The position numbers and the translations under genes are program-made. The notes beneath the pieces were generated by a model. The model did not search any database. It had not been told where the DNA came from and worked only from the letters and a program-made list of their open reading frames with translations. Of a stretch of 64,000 bases of DNA, positions 37,209 to 45,576 are shown one piece after another. The DNA lies in NCBI RefSeq assembly GCF_016908565.1, contig NZ_JAFBED010000004.1, positions 1 through 64,000 of the forward strand. Direction: 5' to 3'. The DNA comes from Sutcliffiella tianshenii (GTDB lineage Bacteria > Bacillota > Bacilli > Bacillales > Bacillaceae_I). Every line of letters starts with the position of its first letter. Positions within the stretch are counted from its first letter, which is position 1.

Positions 37209-37533
37209 CCCAATATACACACCTTCTTTCTTCCCTTTTTCTATAATCAAGATAGACGGCGCATATAGCTGGAATGCCGTTCTCCTCTGATTTTTGAAAA
37301 CGGAAACTGATTCCATTACTTTCAATTTCCTTCCCTATAAACACATCGCCACTCTCTCTTACTTTTTCCAATTCTTTTGTAAGAAGTTGTCTGGCAGTCC
37401 GGTCATGTTTAAAGCTGCTTCTTTCTTGATTGATCATTACAAGCCCCGGCAGCAAGAGTGTCATTATCATCATCCAAACCACGAGTGCAGCAAGCACCTC
37501 CAATAAGGTGAACCCCCTAGATTGCCTCCACAT
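37192..37533 (-). CDS. comGE: Competence pseudopilin-like protein ComGE
   Basis: A 113-aa protein with leader MWRQSRG and motif GFTLLEVLAALVVWMMIM, typical of prepilins processed by ComC. Overlaps comGD by 17 nt and comGF by 17 nt. Confidence 0.9.
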   Translation of the reverse strand: MWRQSRGFTLLEVLAALVVWMMIMTLLLPGLVMINQERSSFKHDRTARQLLTKELEKVRESGDVFIGKEIESNGISFRFQKSEENGIPAICAVYLDYRKREERRCVYWDDEAG

Positions 37534-37975
37534 AGAACCTGCCCTTTCCCAGTTGGAAAACTAAACGATAGTTTTCCTGCTCCTTATATGAAATTCCCAT
37601 CATCCCGGATTTCTGAATGCTACCGGATGTGTGAAATATCAATAAGGTGCCCATCGTTCTTGGATCGACCCTGATGTCCTCATGATAGGTCCTTTTTAAG
37701 AGTTCATTGCCCGACCCTTGGGTGATCCTGTAATAATGGTTGCTCGTACTGAAAGTGATGGCTACCGATCTTTTTGTACTCATTGCATACTGCTGGGCGA
37801 ATAAAAGATCGTTGGTAAGCTGGCTGAAAAAGTTTTTTGTTACATGTTTTTCTTCGATCTGAGCTATTTTCAGGATAGTAAAAGATAGAATGACAGATAC
37901 CAAGGAAAGTACCAGGAGTGACTCCACCAATGTAAATCCTTGTTCATGGCCCCCGTTACGGTGTTTCCGGTGCAT
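37517..37975 (-). CDS. comGD: Competence pseudopilin-like protein ComGD
   Basis: About 152 aa with GFTLVESLLVLSLVSVIL after a short basic leader (MHRKHRNGGHEQG). The start at 37975 is preferred over 37993 because it gives a leader of normal length; neither has a strong ribosome site, consistent with coupling to comGC, which it overlaps. Confidence 0.88.
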   Translation of the reverse strand: MHRKHRNGGHEQGFTLVESLLVLSLVSVILSFTILKIAQIEEKHVTKNFFSQLTNDLLFAQQYAMSTKRSVAITFSTSNHYYRITQGSGNELLKRTYHEDIRVDPRTMGTLLIFHTSGSIQKSGMMGISYKEQENYRLVFQLGKGRFYVEAI

Positions 37976-38300
37976 CAATGGCTTCCACTCCATCAGCCGT
38001 TAGACTAATCACCTTGTCATTGGGACAATATAGGACATCATCATCTGCAAATTTATCTTCTAGATAATCCGGGGTATTCAAAAGCTGAAGGTCTGTTACT
38101 TCCCTGTCATTTTCCAAGCGATAGGCTTGCATCTGAGCTTCCACCATCTTTACCAGTGCATCACAGCCCTTGTCTCCGATCAAACTGGAATTCTTCGTTA
38201 CATTCGGCAGCATGATCAATAGTAGGACCGTGATGACCAGCATGACCAAGAGCATTTCCACCAGTGTAAATCCTTGTTCATTTTTGAATGGATTTTTCAT
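37956..38300 (-). CDS. comGC: Major competence pseudopilin ComGC
   Basis: A 114-aa major pseudopilin. Leader MKNPFKNEQ then GFTLVEMLLVMLVITVLLLIMLPNVTKNS; two Cys (KGCDAL and VLYCPND) are the pair that forms the intramolecular disulfide in B. subtilis. It starts one base after the comGB stop. Confidence 0.95.
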   Translation of the reverse strand: MKNPFKNEQGFTLVEMLLVMLVITVLLLIMLPNVTKNSSLIGDKGCDALVKMVEAQMQAYRLENDREVTDLQLLNTPDYLEDKFADDDVLYCPNDKVISLTADGVEAIDAPETP

Positions 38301-39338
38301 TTATAACCCTCCTAATAATTGAAACATCGGAATAAAAATACAAAGATATAGCACTAGCACGAACAAGCCGATAGCCAGGAAAAGACAAGGCTGTATCTTC
38401 CCGAGGGCACTTTCCATTTTTCTTTGCAGCTTATCCAGCAAAAGTCCACTGAAGTCCTCAAGCTCCCGCGGCAGCCTTCCATTCTTCTGTCCATGTAATA
38501 TGGTCGGAGCAAGACCCTTATCGAATACCATTTCCGTTCCTGCAACCTTCTCCAGTTTTTCCCCCTCCAACAGCCTCTCCCTGTATTCGGTTGCCCTGTA
38601 CTTGAAATATAGGTTATATGTTTGCTGCTCGAACACACCGATGGCATCATTGATGGTCATGCCACTGGCGAGCAGACTGCTTAGTTGTTGAGAAAAGTAA
38701 TGGGAGTAGTGAAGAGTCAGAAACGTTCTGAGTATCGGGATTTTCATTATCCAGGAGATTTTTTTGATAGGATGGACGGAATTTGCATAGGTTTTTATGA
38801 GGATCAGTAGAACTGCAGCCAGAAAACCAAGGAAAAGCAGAAGAAGTGGAAGTTTGCTTGTTATGGTGAAGAATAATTGAATGCTTTTATTTATCGATAT
38901 GTTCATTTGTTGAAATAACAGAGTAAATTGAGGCAGCAATACCGTTTGAACGAAAAATAGCATCAGCATGACCATAACCATCAGGAATATCGGGTAGCGT
39001 ATCAGCGTATGCAGTTTTTGTTTGTAATACCTTTTCCTTTTCAACATCTGCCCGGCAGACCGAAAAGCCTCACCAAGATTGCCGTGTCGCTGGGAGAAGA
39101 AGAGCAGGGATAAAACATCCTGATGAAATTGAAGCATCTCCAATACCTTGTGTATGCCATAACCGTTCTTCAATTCATTGATGGCAAGTTTCAAATCAGC
39201 CTTTTTGTCCCCCTCATAATGGATGCACATCAACTCGATGGCTTCAAGGAGCGCATATCCATTTACATACAGATCACCGATGCGCAGGAGAAATTCCTCC
39301 TGCTCTTTCAGATTCCACCCTTTATTTCTCCATTCCAT
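38301..39338 (-). CDS. comGB: Competence pseudopilus membrane platform protein ComGB
   Basis: About 345 aa of the GspF/PilC family with two T2SSF domains (LYVNGYALLEAIELM and HYFSQQLSSLLASGMTINDAI) and three hydrophobic segments, near residues 140-165, 190-215 and 320-345. The start near 39338 is inside the end of the comGA fragment. It is intact, but its ATPase partner ComGA is broken by the transposon. Confidence 0.92.
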   Translation of the reverse strand: MEWRNKGWNLKEQEEFLLRIGDLYVNGYALLEAIELMCIHYEGDKKADLKLAINELKNGYGIHKVLEMLQFHQDVLSLLFFSQRHGNLGEAFRSAGQMLKRKRYYKQKLHTLIRYPIFLMVMVMLMLFFVQTVLLPQFTLLFQQMNISINKSIQLFFTITSKLPLLLLFLGFLAAVLLILIKTYANSVHPIKKISWIMKIPILRTFLTLHYSHYFSQQLSSLLASGMTINDAIGVFEQQTYNLYFKYRATEYRERLLEGEKLEKVAGTEMVFDKGLAPTILHGQKNGRLPRELEDFSGLLLDKLQRKMESALGKIQPCLFLAIGLFVLVLYLCIFIPMFQLLGGL

Positions 39339-39639
39339 CAAAGACCCATCTCTCATATTCGCTTTGTTTGATAAACCCGAGAGCAATCCCCTTTTTGATT
39401 ACTTGTTTCAGTGTCGGGTATGTCAGATCCACTTCCGCCCCATTGCATTCCTTCATGACCTTTCCAAGCTCTTTCCCGTAGAGCAGCTCATGTACACTCG
39501 CCAGCCGGTGTGTGCGATATTTCCTGCAGAATGTTGTGCATTCCTCCATACAAAATGGACACTTCAGCTCCACCAGCCTCTGTGCAGAAATGGCTATCAG
39601 CGTTTGTTCGAGTTCTTGAGGAGTGACACCGAATTCCAA
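39322..39639 (-). pseudogene. comGA: 3' fragment of comGA (competence traffic ATPase), truncated by transposon
   Basis: The remaining ~105 codons read LEFGVTPQELEQTLIAISAQ, RLVELKCPFC and the closing VIKKGIALGFIKQSEYERWV, matching the C-terminus of ComGA (recalled B. subtilis sequence LEFGINMNEIEQTVIAIAAQ). Homology stops at the Leu codon ending at 39639; the usual YRL and all upstream parts (Walker A, Asp box, Walker B) are absent. The open frame continues to about 39759 but only into transposon DNA. ComGA powers pseudopilus assembly, so this strain should not transform unless another copy exists. The 5' part is expected beyond 64000. Confidence 0.93.
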
Positions 39640-39806
39640 TGTAACCCTTCTCCAAGTACGAGACACACAACTCTCCCACGCCTTCCAATATCTACACCTC
39701 TTTCCAAATTGTTTGAGACGACTTTTCCAATAGTTTGAGAATGAATGAATTGTGTTCACAATCTCTGAGATTCCGTAAAGTAGGACTCATCATAAGTTTG
39801 AGATAA
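39640..39806. repeat. Left end of the Tn7-like element with spaced TnsB-type sites
   Basis: Terminal TGTAACCCTTCTCCAAG, then spaced copies sharing CCAA-n-GTTTGAGA: TTCCAAATTGTTTGAGACGA at 39702, TTCCAATAGTTTGAGAATGA at 39725 and CATCATAAGTTTGAGATAA at 39788. A degenerate copy, CCAAGTACGAGACAC, lies at the terminus itself. This layout is that of Tn7 ends, where TnsB binds several separated sites. Confidence 0.75.
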
Positions 39807-39884
39807 CGTAACTAATTGAACAAAAATTTAACCTTAGTCCTCGGTCAAGCATTCCCCCCAATAAAGTTCTTCAAATCAAAAATA

Positions 39885-39915
39885 CTCCAGACAAATTTTT
39901 TGTCCAGAGCACTTT
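39885..39915 (-). terminator. Terminator of the membrane-protein gene at the element's left end
   Basis: CTGGACAAAAA and TTTGTCTGG arms followed by AGTATTTTTG on the minus strand. Confidence 0.6.
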
Positions 39916-39927
39916 ATCAATCAGTTC

Positions 39928-40314
39928 TTATTCTCTTACTTCATTATTCTTTTGCTTATTAAAGCTGTATATAGAGAAAAGCACAATAAATATTAAAGCC
40001 GCCAACCAATATTGACCTACTTGAATCTTTAGTATTGCGACTACAAATAAGAGCAATGCTACAAAATGGAATATTCCCACAAAAACGCACAACATATTAT
40101 TTAGTCCGTTAAAGTAGTGCCTAGATTTCAAATACATCTTACCTGTTCCAGCTGTGATTATTATTGTAAGAAATAAGAGTATGAATGAAAGCAAATGTAA
40201 TAAATCTCCTACTTCAGTTTCCTTCATATAGCCCTCCAAATAGATCGTAGCCACACCAAAGACGGTGGAGCAAAAGGTTCCCAAACTGAGTTTAATATAG
40301 TTTTCCATATACAC
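39928..40314 (-). CDS. Four-helix membrane protein, unknown
   Basis: A 128-aa protein with four hydrophobic helices (about residues 7-28, 38-58, 72-95, 100-120) and a charged C-terminal tail. No family recognised. First cargo gene inside the left end, transcribed toward comGA; read-through could reach the com fragment but a terminator intervenes. Could be a defence or accessory membrane protein; no evidence for either. Confidence 0.55.
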   Translation of the reverse strand: MYMENYIKLSLGTFCSTVFGVATIYLEGYMKETEVGDLLHLLSFILLFLTIIITAGTGKMYLKSRHYFNGLNNMLCVFVGIFHFVALLLFVVAILKIQVGQYWLAALIFIVLFSIYSFNKQKNNEVRE

Positions 40315-40473
40315 AACTCTCCCCTAGTTAATTTGTCCTGCAATATATCCTATTTCATTTTTCTAGGAGTAGGACAATTATTTCCAGCATCATCTAACTT
40401 ACATCTGGAAATTTGTTCTAAACATTTACCTTTAGGACTATCTTTAAACTAGGTAAATATAAGGGGGGAGAAT

Positions 40474-40971
40474 ATGAAGAAAATTAAGCCTATAATAATG
40501 ACATCTGAAGAATTGCGATATGAATGTTTTCATATAAAAAGTAAATCTGGAGAAAGCTATCGTATTATTAGGAATTTCACAGGGGAAAACGGCATTTCTC
40601 GTTATAGTTTAAAACTGTTTGAATTAGTAAAAGATGGTTTTGGGAGTTTTAAATATGCTGAAGTAAGTAATTTCGATAAAGAAAATGCGTCATTAAACCC
40701 CGATTCAAAAGACGGCATCAGACTCGCCCTTGAATCATTTGGGAAGTATTTAATACTTACAGATTCTAATGGAGATGAATTACATCTAACTGGGTGTAGT
40801 TCTGGATATTTAGGTACAGGTCCGCATGCCACGCATGAAGTTCTAAATAAACTCGGTTTTAAAGTACCAATGAGGTTTATTGCTGCAATGAAAGAGTTTC
40901 AGTTAAGTCACCCTGATATTGATAGTCATTTAAATCTAGAACTAGAAAAATTGGATAGTAAATATTTATAA
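40474..40971 (+). CDS. Hypothetical cargo protein
   Basis: A 165-aa protein with an excellent ribosome site (AAGGGGGGAG before ATG). No membrane segment. The segment LTGCSSGYLGTGPHATHEVLNKLGF (residues about 108-132) is a compact glycine-rich motif with Cys and two His and may be a functional centre. I do not recognise the family. It is the only plus-strand gene in the left part of the element, convergent with the nuclease operon. Confidence 0.6.
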   Translation: MKKIKPIIMTSEELRYECFHIKSKSGESYRIIRNFTGENGISRYSLKLFELVKDGFGSFKYAEVSNFDKENASLNPDSKDGIRLALESFGKYLILTDSNGDELHLTGCSSGYLGTGPHATHEVLNKLGFKVPMRFIAAMKEFQLSHPDIDSHLNLELEKLDSKYL

Positions 40972-41004
40972 AACGTTCCATACTATTTCTTAGTTTGTGA
41001 ATTT

Positions 41005-41044
41005 AAGATCAGTTGATTTACTTTAAATAAACCAACTGATCTTA
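41005..41044. terminator. Bidirectional terminator between 40971 and 41059
   Basis: AAGATCAGTTG and CAACTGATCTT arms with T-rich flanks between convergent genes. Confidence 0.65.
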
Positions 41045-41058
41045 TTGTCATTTCTAAT

Positions 41059-42681
41059 CTATTTTTCAAACCCCAATGTATTTGTAATATCCATAAAAAC
41101 TTCTTTTAATTTTTCATTATGGCTTTCCAGTCGTCTTATCTCTCCATATTTTTTGTAAAAATAATTAGCGTAAGGTATATAATTGTCGGTCGAAATTTTA
41201 GTTTGAATAAACCTGAAAATTGACATATCAAACTTTTCTATAATATAAGCAATTAGTTCAATATCCCCTAAACCAATGTAGTCACATTGTTTAACAGTTG
41301 GATGTAATTCCTTCCGCCACTCACTATCGTAAAATGACTCATTATAGTTCGGCAAACGAGGAAAAGATTGTAACGAAACAGATAATATGGTTACTTTATT
41401 AGCTCCTTTAAACCTCTCTTTATCATTTTTAACAATCTCTGTATATGCTTTATTTGCTTGTTTTACTGGCTCAATAGCATACTTCTTAAAATCTTCGTCC
41501 GTTGTTTTTTCGTCTGCTTCAAGCTTTGTTTCTCTCCTAATCCTCCCACTCTTGCATTCAACGACTAATAATGATTTTCCTAGGAGAATATAAGCATCAG
41601 AAGAGCGATCACTCATGTTTTTTCCAAACGAAAATTCATCTATAAAATCGTAGTTATCTATTTGTGAATTCTCTACTGCTACTTTTAGTAAATCTGAAAC
41701 ATACAACTCGAACAGCTTACCGAAAAAGTCAAAAAAGGAAATATCTCTCGAGCCAAAACAATTTCTAATTTTAAAGAACAATCCATCGAATATAACGGCA
41801 TTCATATTTCCTGGAGAGCATGGATAGGCTAAGTTATTATATATGAATATCGGGCTCACTAATAATTTTTCAAAATCATAAGGATTGTTTATCGTCTCTC
41901 TTGCCCATTCCCGTAATTCAAGTGGATCTATACTGACACTATCGTAAATAGAAATTGCTTTATCTTTAATTTTAATCTTGTCAAAAAACTTAATAGGGTC
42001 TATTCCCCATTCTCTCTCTTGAATAATCTCCTCGATTGCCCGCCCTTTAATACACTGAGTATTTAATGCGAATATTGTTGATACATACTCTGAAATGGAA
42101 TATCCATATTTCTCTTCATATATTTTATGTATATCTATATAGTCCTTAGCTTGGAAAAGCTCTTTCTTTTTTGCAATTTCTTGAAACATAATGTGTTGAC
42201 GTAGTAATGATCGATCTATTTCTGTGTTTCTTAGGAATAATGATTCTTTGAGGACGATACCTTGTACATCATTACTATTATCGATGTTGTTAATCATGGC
42301 ATCTGTCACCTTTAACACAGTCAGAAAAACATTAAATGGCTTACTATGCTTATTATTAAAGCTATAAAAAGAGTTTCTAGTTCCATACGCAATAAACCAT
42401 TTCATTGTGTACATTAAGTTGCTTACATCAAAAATCTCAAAACTATCAACAAGTTCTTTATCGATAACAAATTGCTTTAAGTTTTCTTTCATTTTTTCTT
42501 TTGATTTCTTATCCAAAACCGTAAATTGCGAAAGTATTAATAACGCTTCATCTAGGTCTATACTCCTGATGTCCTGTTTAATTTCTGCAAAAGATGCTTT
42601 ATAACCAAATACTTCTGAATGGGACAAATATGTCTTAATATACGAACTGATACTTTCAAATCCCTTTGTCATAAACCTCAC
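41059..42681 (-). CDS. PD-(D/E)XK nuclease-like protein, 540 aa
   Basis: The C-terminal third has the residues of a restriction-endonuclease fold: E325 in FFGKLFELYVSD, D362 in SSDAYILLG, then E375-C-K377 in LLVVECKSGR. The first 300 residues are alpha-helical with no motif I can name. It is the last gene of a probable four-gene operon (44611 to 41059; gaps 11, 39 and 11 nt). It is not TnsA: length, position and motif context differ. Likely a defence effector, by inference. Confidence 0.65.
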   Translation of the reverse strand: MRFMTKGFESISSYIKTYLSHSEVFGYKASFAEIKQDIRSIDLDEALLILSQFTVLDKKSKEKMKENLKQFVIDKELVDSFEIFDVSNLMYTMKWFIAYGTRNSFYSFNNKHSKPFNVFLTVLKVTDAMINNIDNSNDVQGIVLKESLFLRNTEIDRSLLRQHIMFQEIAKKKELFQAKDYIDIHKIYEEKYGYSISEYVSTIFALNTQCIKGRAIEEIIQEREWGIDPIKFFDKIKIKDKAISIYDSVSIDPLELREWARETINNPYDFEKLLVSPIFIYNNLAYPCSPGNMNAVIFDGLFFKIRNCFGSRDISFFDFFGKLFELYVSDLLKVAVENSQIDNYDFIDEFSFGKNMSDRSSDAYILLGKSLLVVECKSGRIRRETKLEADEKTTDEDFKKYAIEPVKQANKAYTEIVKNDKERFKGANKVTILSVSLQSFPRLPNYNESFYDSEWRKELHPTVKQCDYIGLGDIELIAYIIEKFDMSIFRFIQTKISTDNYIPYANYFYKKYGEIRRLESHNEKLKEVFMDITNTLGFEK

Positions 42682-42692
42682 CTAACTCGCTG

Positions 42693-43463
42693 TTATTTTG
42701 GAAAAATAAAAACCTTTACACTTAAGTTTTCTCTTGATTGACTGCTCAGGTCGTTTTCTAGTCCTATCGGGTTTCCAATCCTGCCTTCAGGATCATAAAC
42801 AAAACACACTAAGTTGTTGCAATCAGTATGCATCTTGTATGTTTCTATATCAATTAATAGTTGCTCCCCTATCTTTTTATCAGCAAGATTATTACGTGTC
42901 TTTTTCACCTCTATAACTGTTTTTTCATTCTTCAAGAGGAAATCCATTCTTTTAGATCCACCAGCATAACTTGGTGTCCACTCTTCCACCCGCACATCTT
43001 CAAAATGAAGCTTTAATAGGCTATGTAGTAAATCTTGTACATCATATTCATCGTTAACATCCAGAGTAGGTCTGTTATCGTACCTGTTTCTCAGTTGCCT
43101 TGCGACTTTATGAAAATTCGAGAATAATATTTGAAGCTGTTCCATTGAATCATTCCTGTTATTAATCGGACTAATAATTGCTTCTACCCTATGCAACAAC
43201 TTTTGTGCTTTAAATATTACTTCTTTATGTTTCGCAATTTCTTCTTTAGTTCCAACACCAAATTCTGCTTTTTGTCCTTCTGGTACATCATTGATAAATT
43301 CGATATGTTGAGGATAATTAAGTTCATCCAGCCTTTGTACAATCATGTTGTAATCATCGATATAATTATTGTAAGAACTATATTGACTACTCTTATAATC
43401 CTCATCACTTTCTTTAATCAATATCTTTAAATCGTGAAAAACTTCAATATACTTCTCATTCAT
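42693..43463 (-). CDS. DpnII/MboI-type restriction endonuclease-fold protein
   Basis: A 256-aa protein. The C-terminal ~125 residues have EYDVQDLLHSLLKLHF, EEWTPSYAGGSKRMDFLL (D174) and VIEVKKTR (E185, K187), the PD-(D/E)XK set of the REase_DpnII-MboI domain found in many uncharacterised defence-associated proteins, ending CFVYDPEGRIGNPIGLENDL. The N-terminal half is helical. No DNA methylase is adjacent, so it is not a simple type II restriction pair. Second-to-last gene of the operon. Confidence 0.75.
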   Translation of the reverse strand: MNEKYIEVFHDLKILIKESDEDYKSSQYSSYNNYIDDYNMIVQRLDELNYPQHIEFINDVPEGQKAEFGVGTKEEIAKHKEVIFKAQKLLHRVEAIISPINNRNDSMEQLQILFSNFHKVARQLRNRYDNRPTLDVNDEYDVQDLLHSLLKLHFEDVRVEEWTPSYAGGSKRMDFLLKNEKTVIEVKKTRNNLADKKIGEQLLIDIETYKMHTDCNNLVCFVYDPEGRIGNPIGLENDLSSQSRENLSVKVFIFPK

Positions 43464-43502
43464 ATTTTTCTCCTTTGCCCCTCATACCTGTATAAATAAA
43501 GA

Positions 43503-44348
43503 TTATTTACCGTCAGTTACTTCCATTTTTACAACGCCACTTTGATATTCCCTCGTTTGTTCCCAAAACTCTTTCATTGCCATACAATATTTTTCGAAAG
43601 ATATTTTTTCAATATCTAGCACTCGTTCTAAATTTGTCGTACGATACATGTCCATCAGTTTGGTATTGGTAATTGATTTAAAATACTCTGGTTTGATCTT
43701 ATAAAGTGCACTTGCTGCCTTCCCACTCCCGTGTTTATAGGTATTAGACAAAAGATTACATTCTCGAATTCTTCTCCAGATATCGGACTTAACAATTATT
43801 ACTTCACCTTCAAAAAAGTCCTCAAAAGTGAAGGCTAGTTCAGTGAGAAGGTTATTTATCACACGGAAATTACCGTAAAACTCATGAAAAGTATCTTCAT
43901 TTTTGTCGTCCCGTAAAATGAATTCTACTTGATTCAAATATTCATTATGATGATTTGTCATTTCTTCAAATAACCATTTCCTTAGTTGCTGCTCAAATAC
44001 TTGATATAGATTGCTTAGAGACATAAGCTCAAATTGATAATGCATTAAGAATTGTTCATCCAATCGTTGTGCAGTGAATTCCTCAACAGACTCCATGTAA
44101 TCAGAATAGTCGATATCCTCACTGTATAAATCCCAGAATAAATCCTCTGCCTCTTTCCTATACTCATCAGCTACCGTATTCGTACTTTTGAACAGAAGCT
44201 CATACGTATTTTGAAATATGTTAGAATGGTTTGTTAATAACACATCGTAAATCTTGGTATATTGTTTTCTTGTGTACGGGCTTAAATTGAAATTAAAAAA
44301 TAAAGGCTCTTTTTTACCTTCTGGTTTTCTCCCAGCTTTCAATGGCAT
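43503..44348 (-). CDS. Hypothetical helical protein of the nuclease operon
   Basis: A 281-aa, mainly helical, acidic protein with a basic start (MPLKAGRKPEGKKE). Near residues 210-225 the stretch RRIRECNLLSNTYKHGSG has an Arg and a later N-x-x-x-H pair that resembles HEPN-type motifs, but the match is loose. Located 39 nt upstream of the DpnII-like gene and 11 nt downstream of the small gene 44360-44611. Function unknown; a HEPN-like effector or a sensor is possible. Confidence 0.55.
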   Translation of the reverse strand: MPLKAGRKPEGKKEPLFFNFNLSPYTRKQYTKIYDVLLTNHSNIFQNTYELLFKSTNTVADEYRKEAEDLFWDLYSEDIDYSDYMESVEEFTAQRLDEQFLMHYQFELMSLSNLYQVFEQQLRKWLFEEMTNHHNEYLNQVEFILRDDKNEDTFHEFYGNFRVINNLLTELAFTFEDFFEGEVIIVKSDIWRRIRECNLLSNTYKHGSGKAASALYKIKPEYFKSITNTKLMDMYRTTNLERVLDIEKISFEKYCMAMKEFWEQTREYQSGVVKMEVTDGK

Positions 44349-44359
44349 TTCACCTCAGA

Positions 44360-44611
44360 CTAAAAACATTTTTGGCATTTGGTCATTTTATCTAGAGTAT
44401 TTAGTGCCTCATTTGCATCATTTGTGTACAAATAAGAACCGTTTTTCCCTTTATTAACCACAACTTTCTGGTTAAAGTATCTTCCATTTACTTCGTGACA
44501 AGTAACATGGTGTACGCAGTTTTTCGCTAAATTTTTATCTGTTATCGCAATAAAACCTACCCCACTTTTCTTTAGCTCCTCGAAATGGTTCATATCAATT
44601 ATTTGAATCAT
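44360..44611 (-). CDS. Small cysteine/histidine-containing protein, first gene of nuclease operon
   Basis: An 83-aa protein beginning MIQIIDMNHFEEL and ending TKCQKCF. HHVTC in the middle plus the terminal CxxC could form one metal site. Good ribosome site (AAAGGGTGGG) before the ATG. Starts the likely operon; 11 nt before the next gene. Not recognised. Confidence 0.55.
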   Translation of the reverse strand: MIQIIDMNHFEELKKSGVGFIAITDKNLAKNCVHHVTCHEVNGRYFNQKVVVNKGKNGSYLYTNDANEALNTLDKMTKCQKCF

Positions 44612-44749
44612 TTTAATCCCACCCTTTTCACTGTGATTTATATCCTAAAGGCATCGTGGTAACAAAATAAAATAAAATTAAAGTAAAATAAAAATCACTT
44701 AATTACTATTAAAACGGAGGATCTACCCATTAAAGATGTTCTTTCTGAA

Positions 44750-45472
44750 CTAAAGAGCTTTTAAATTATCAATGAAGTCGTCTATTTTATCAGCGTAATA
44801 TTTTGTTTCATCATCTTTTCTTAATGCACGATTTAAAGTACTGTATTTAAACGAAAAATCTATTTTAGCGTTGCAACATTTGCTTCTCGTATCTTCAAAA
44901 GTGCCAAGCACTAATGGCAATGGATGCTCATCTTGTACAAAAAGAAAGTACTTGAATAAACCATTGCCGCTACTGTTTGTTGAATATAATAGGGTATCGC
45001 ATTTGCTACACAGAAAATTAAAATACGAGGGTTGTTTACTTGTTGGTTCAATATTTAGATTTATGTCTATAGAAGTTAAGCTGAGATATTCACTCTGATT
45101 TCCTTCCATTAATTCAACTATCTTCATGAACCTTTCGTCGTGACCACAATCTGTCCTATGTACTTGATTGGCGATTAGATGGGCGAGTTCATGTATGATG
45201 ACCTCATTAATTTGATTAAGCGAATAAGTTTTTCCATCGAGCAAGGTTTCTTTAAACCCTAGTTCACCAGGAATGAACTCCATTTCATTGTCTTTAATCA
45301 CAACATTACCTTTACAAAAGCCTATTGAACCACTCGAATAGAATTTGATTGGCGGTAGTGTAATATCTCTTACAAACCCAAAAGCGATTTTTTCTACTTG
45401 TTCCTCAAACTCTTTTTTTGTTAGCTCTTTATAGTTTTCAACGAAAACAGAACTCATTCTGAAATAGTCCAA
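44750..45472 (-). CDS. SprT-like zinc metallopeptidase domain protein
   Basis: A 240-aa protein with HELAH at 94-98 and a third likely ligand, His111, in DCGHDERFMK, the SprT/Spartan arrangement (HExxH-n-gH). The C-terminal half has CxxC (FLCSKCDTLLY) and a second Cys pair (SKCCNAKI), like the zinc ribbon that follows SprT domains. Spartan relatives cut proteins crosslinked to DNA. Downstream of tniQ on the same strand but separated by about 100 nt. A role with transposition or defence is only inference. Confidence 0.75.
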   Translation of the reverse strand: MDYFRMSSVFVENYKELTKKEFEEQVEKIAFGFVRDITLPPIKFYSSGSIGFCKGNVVIKDNEMEFIPGELGFKETLLDGKTYSLNQINEVIIHELAHLIANQVHRTDCGHDERFMKIVELMEGNQSEYLSLTSIDINLNIEPTSKQPSYFNFLCSKCDTLLYSTNSSGNGLFKYFLFVQDEHPLPLVLGTFEDTRSKCCNAKIDFSFKYSTLNRALRKDDETKYYADKIDDFIDNLKAL

Positions 45473-45576
45473 TACAATTCCCCCAATCGAATTACTCTTC
45501 TAGAAAATTCTAACATTTTTACAATTCGAATTATATATATTTTCAGAATTTATAAATGGTAAAAAGGGACGAACTA

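Noticed and set aside
39640-39759. In-frame extension of the comGA fragment as a new gene
   Set aside because: The extension is transposon-end DNA with no good ribosome site; any product would lack all ATPase motifs.
41059-43463. The two cargo nucleases as TnsA
   Set aside because: They lack TnsA length and layout, sit 2 kb or more from tnsB and belong to another operon.
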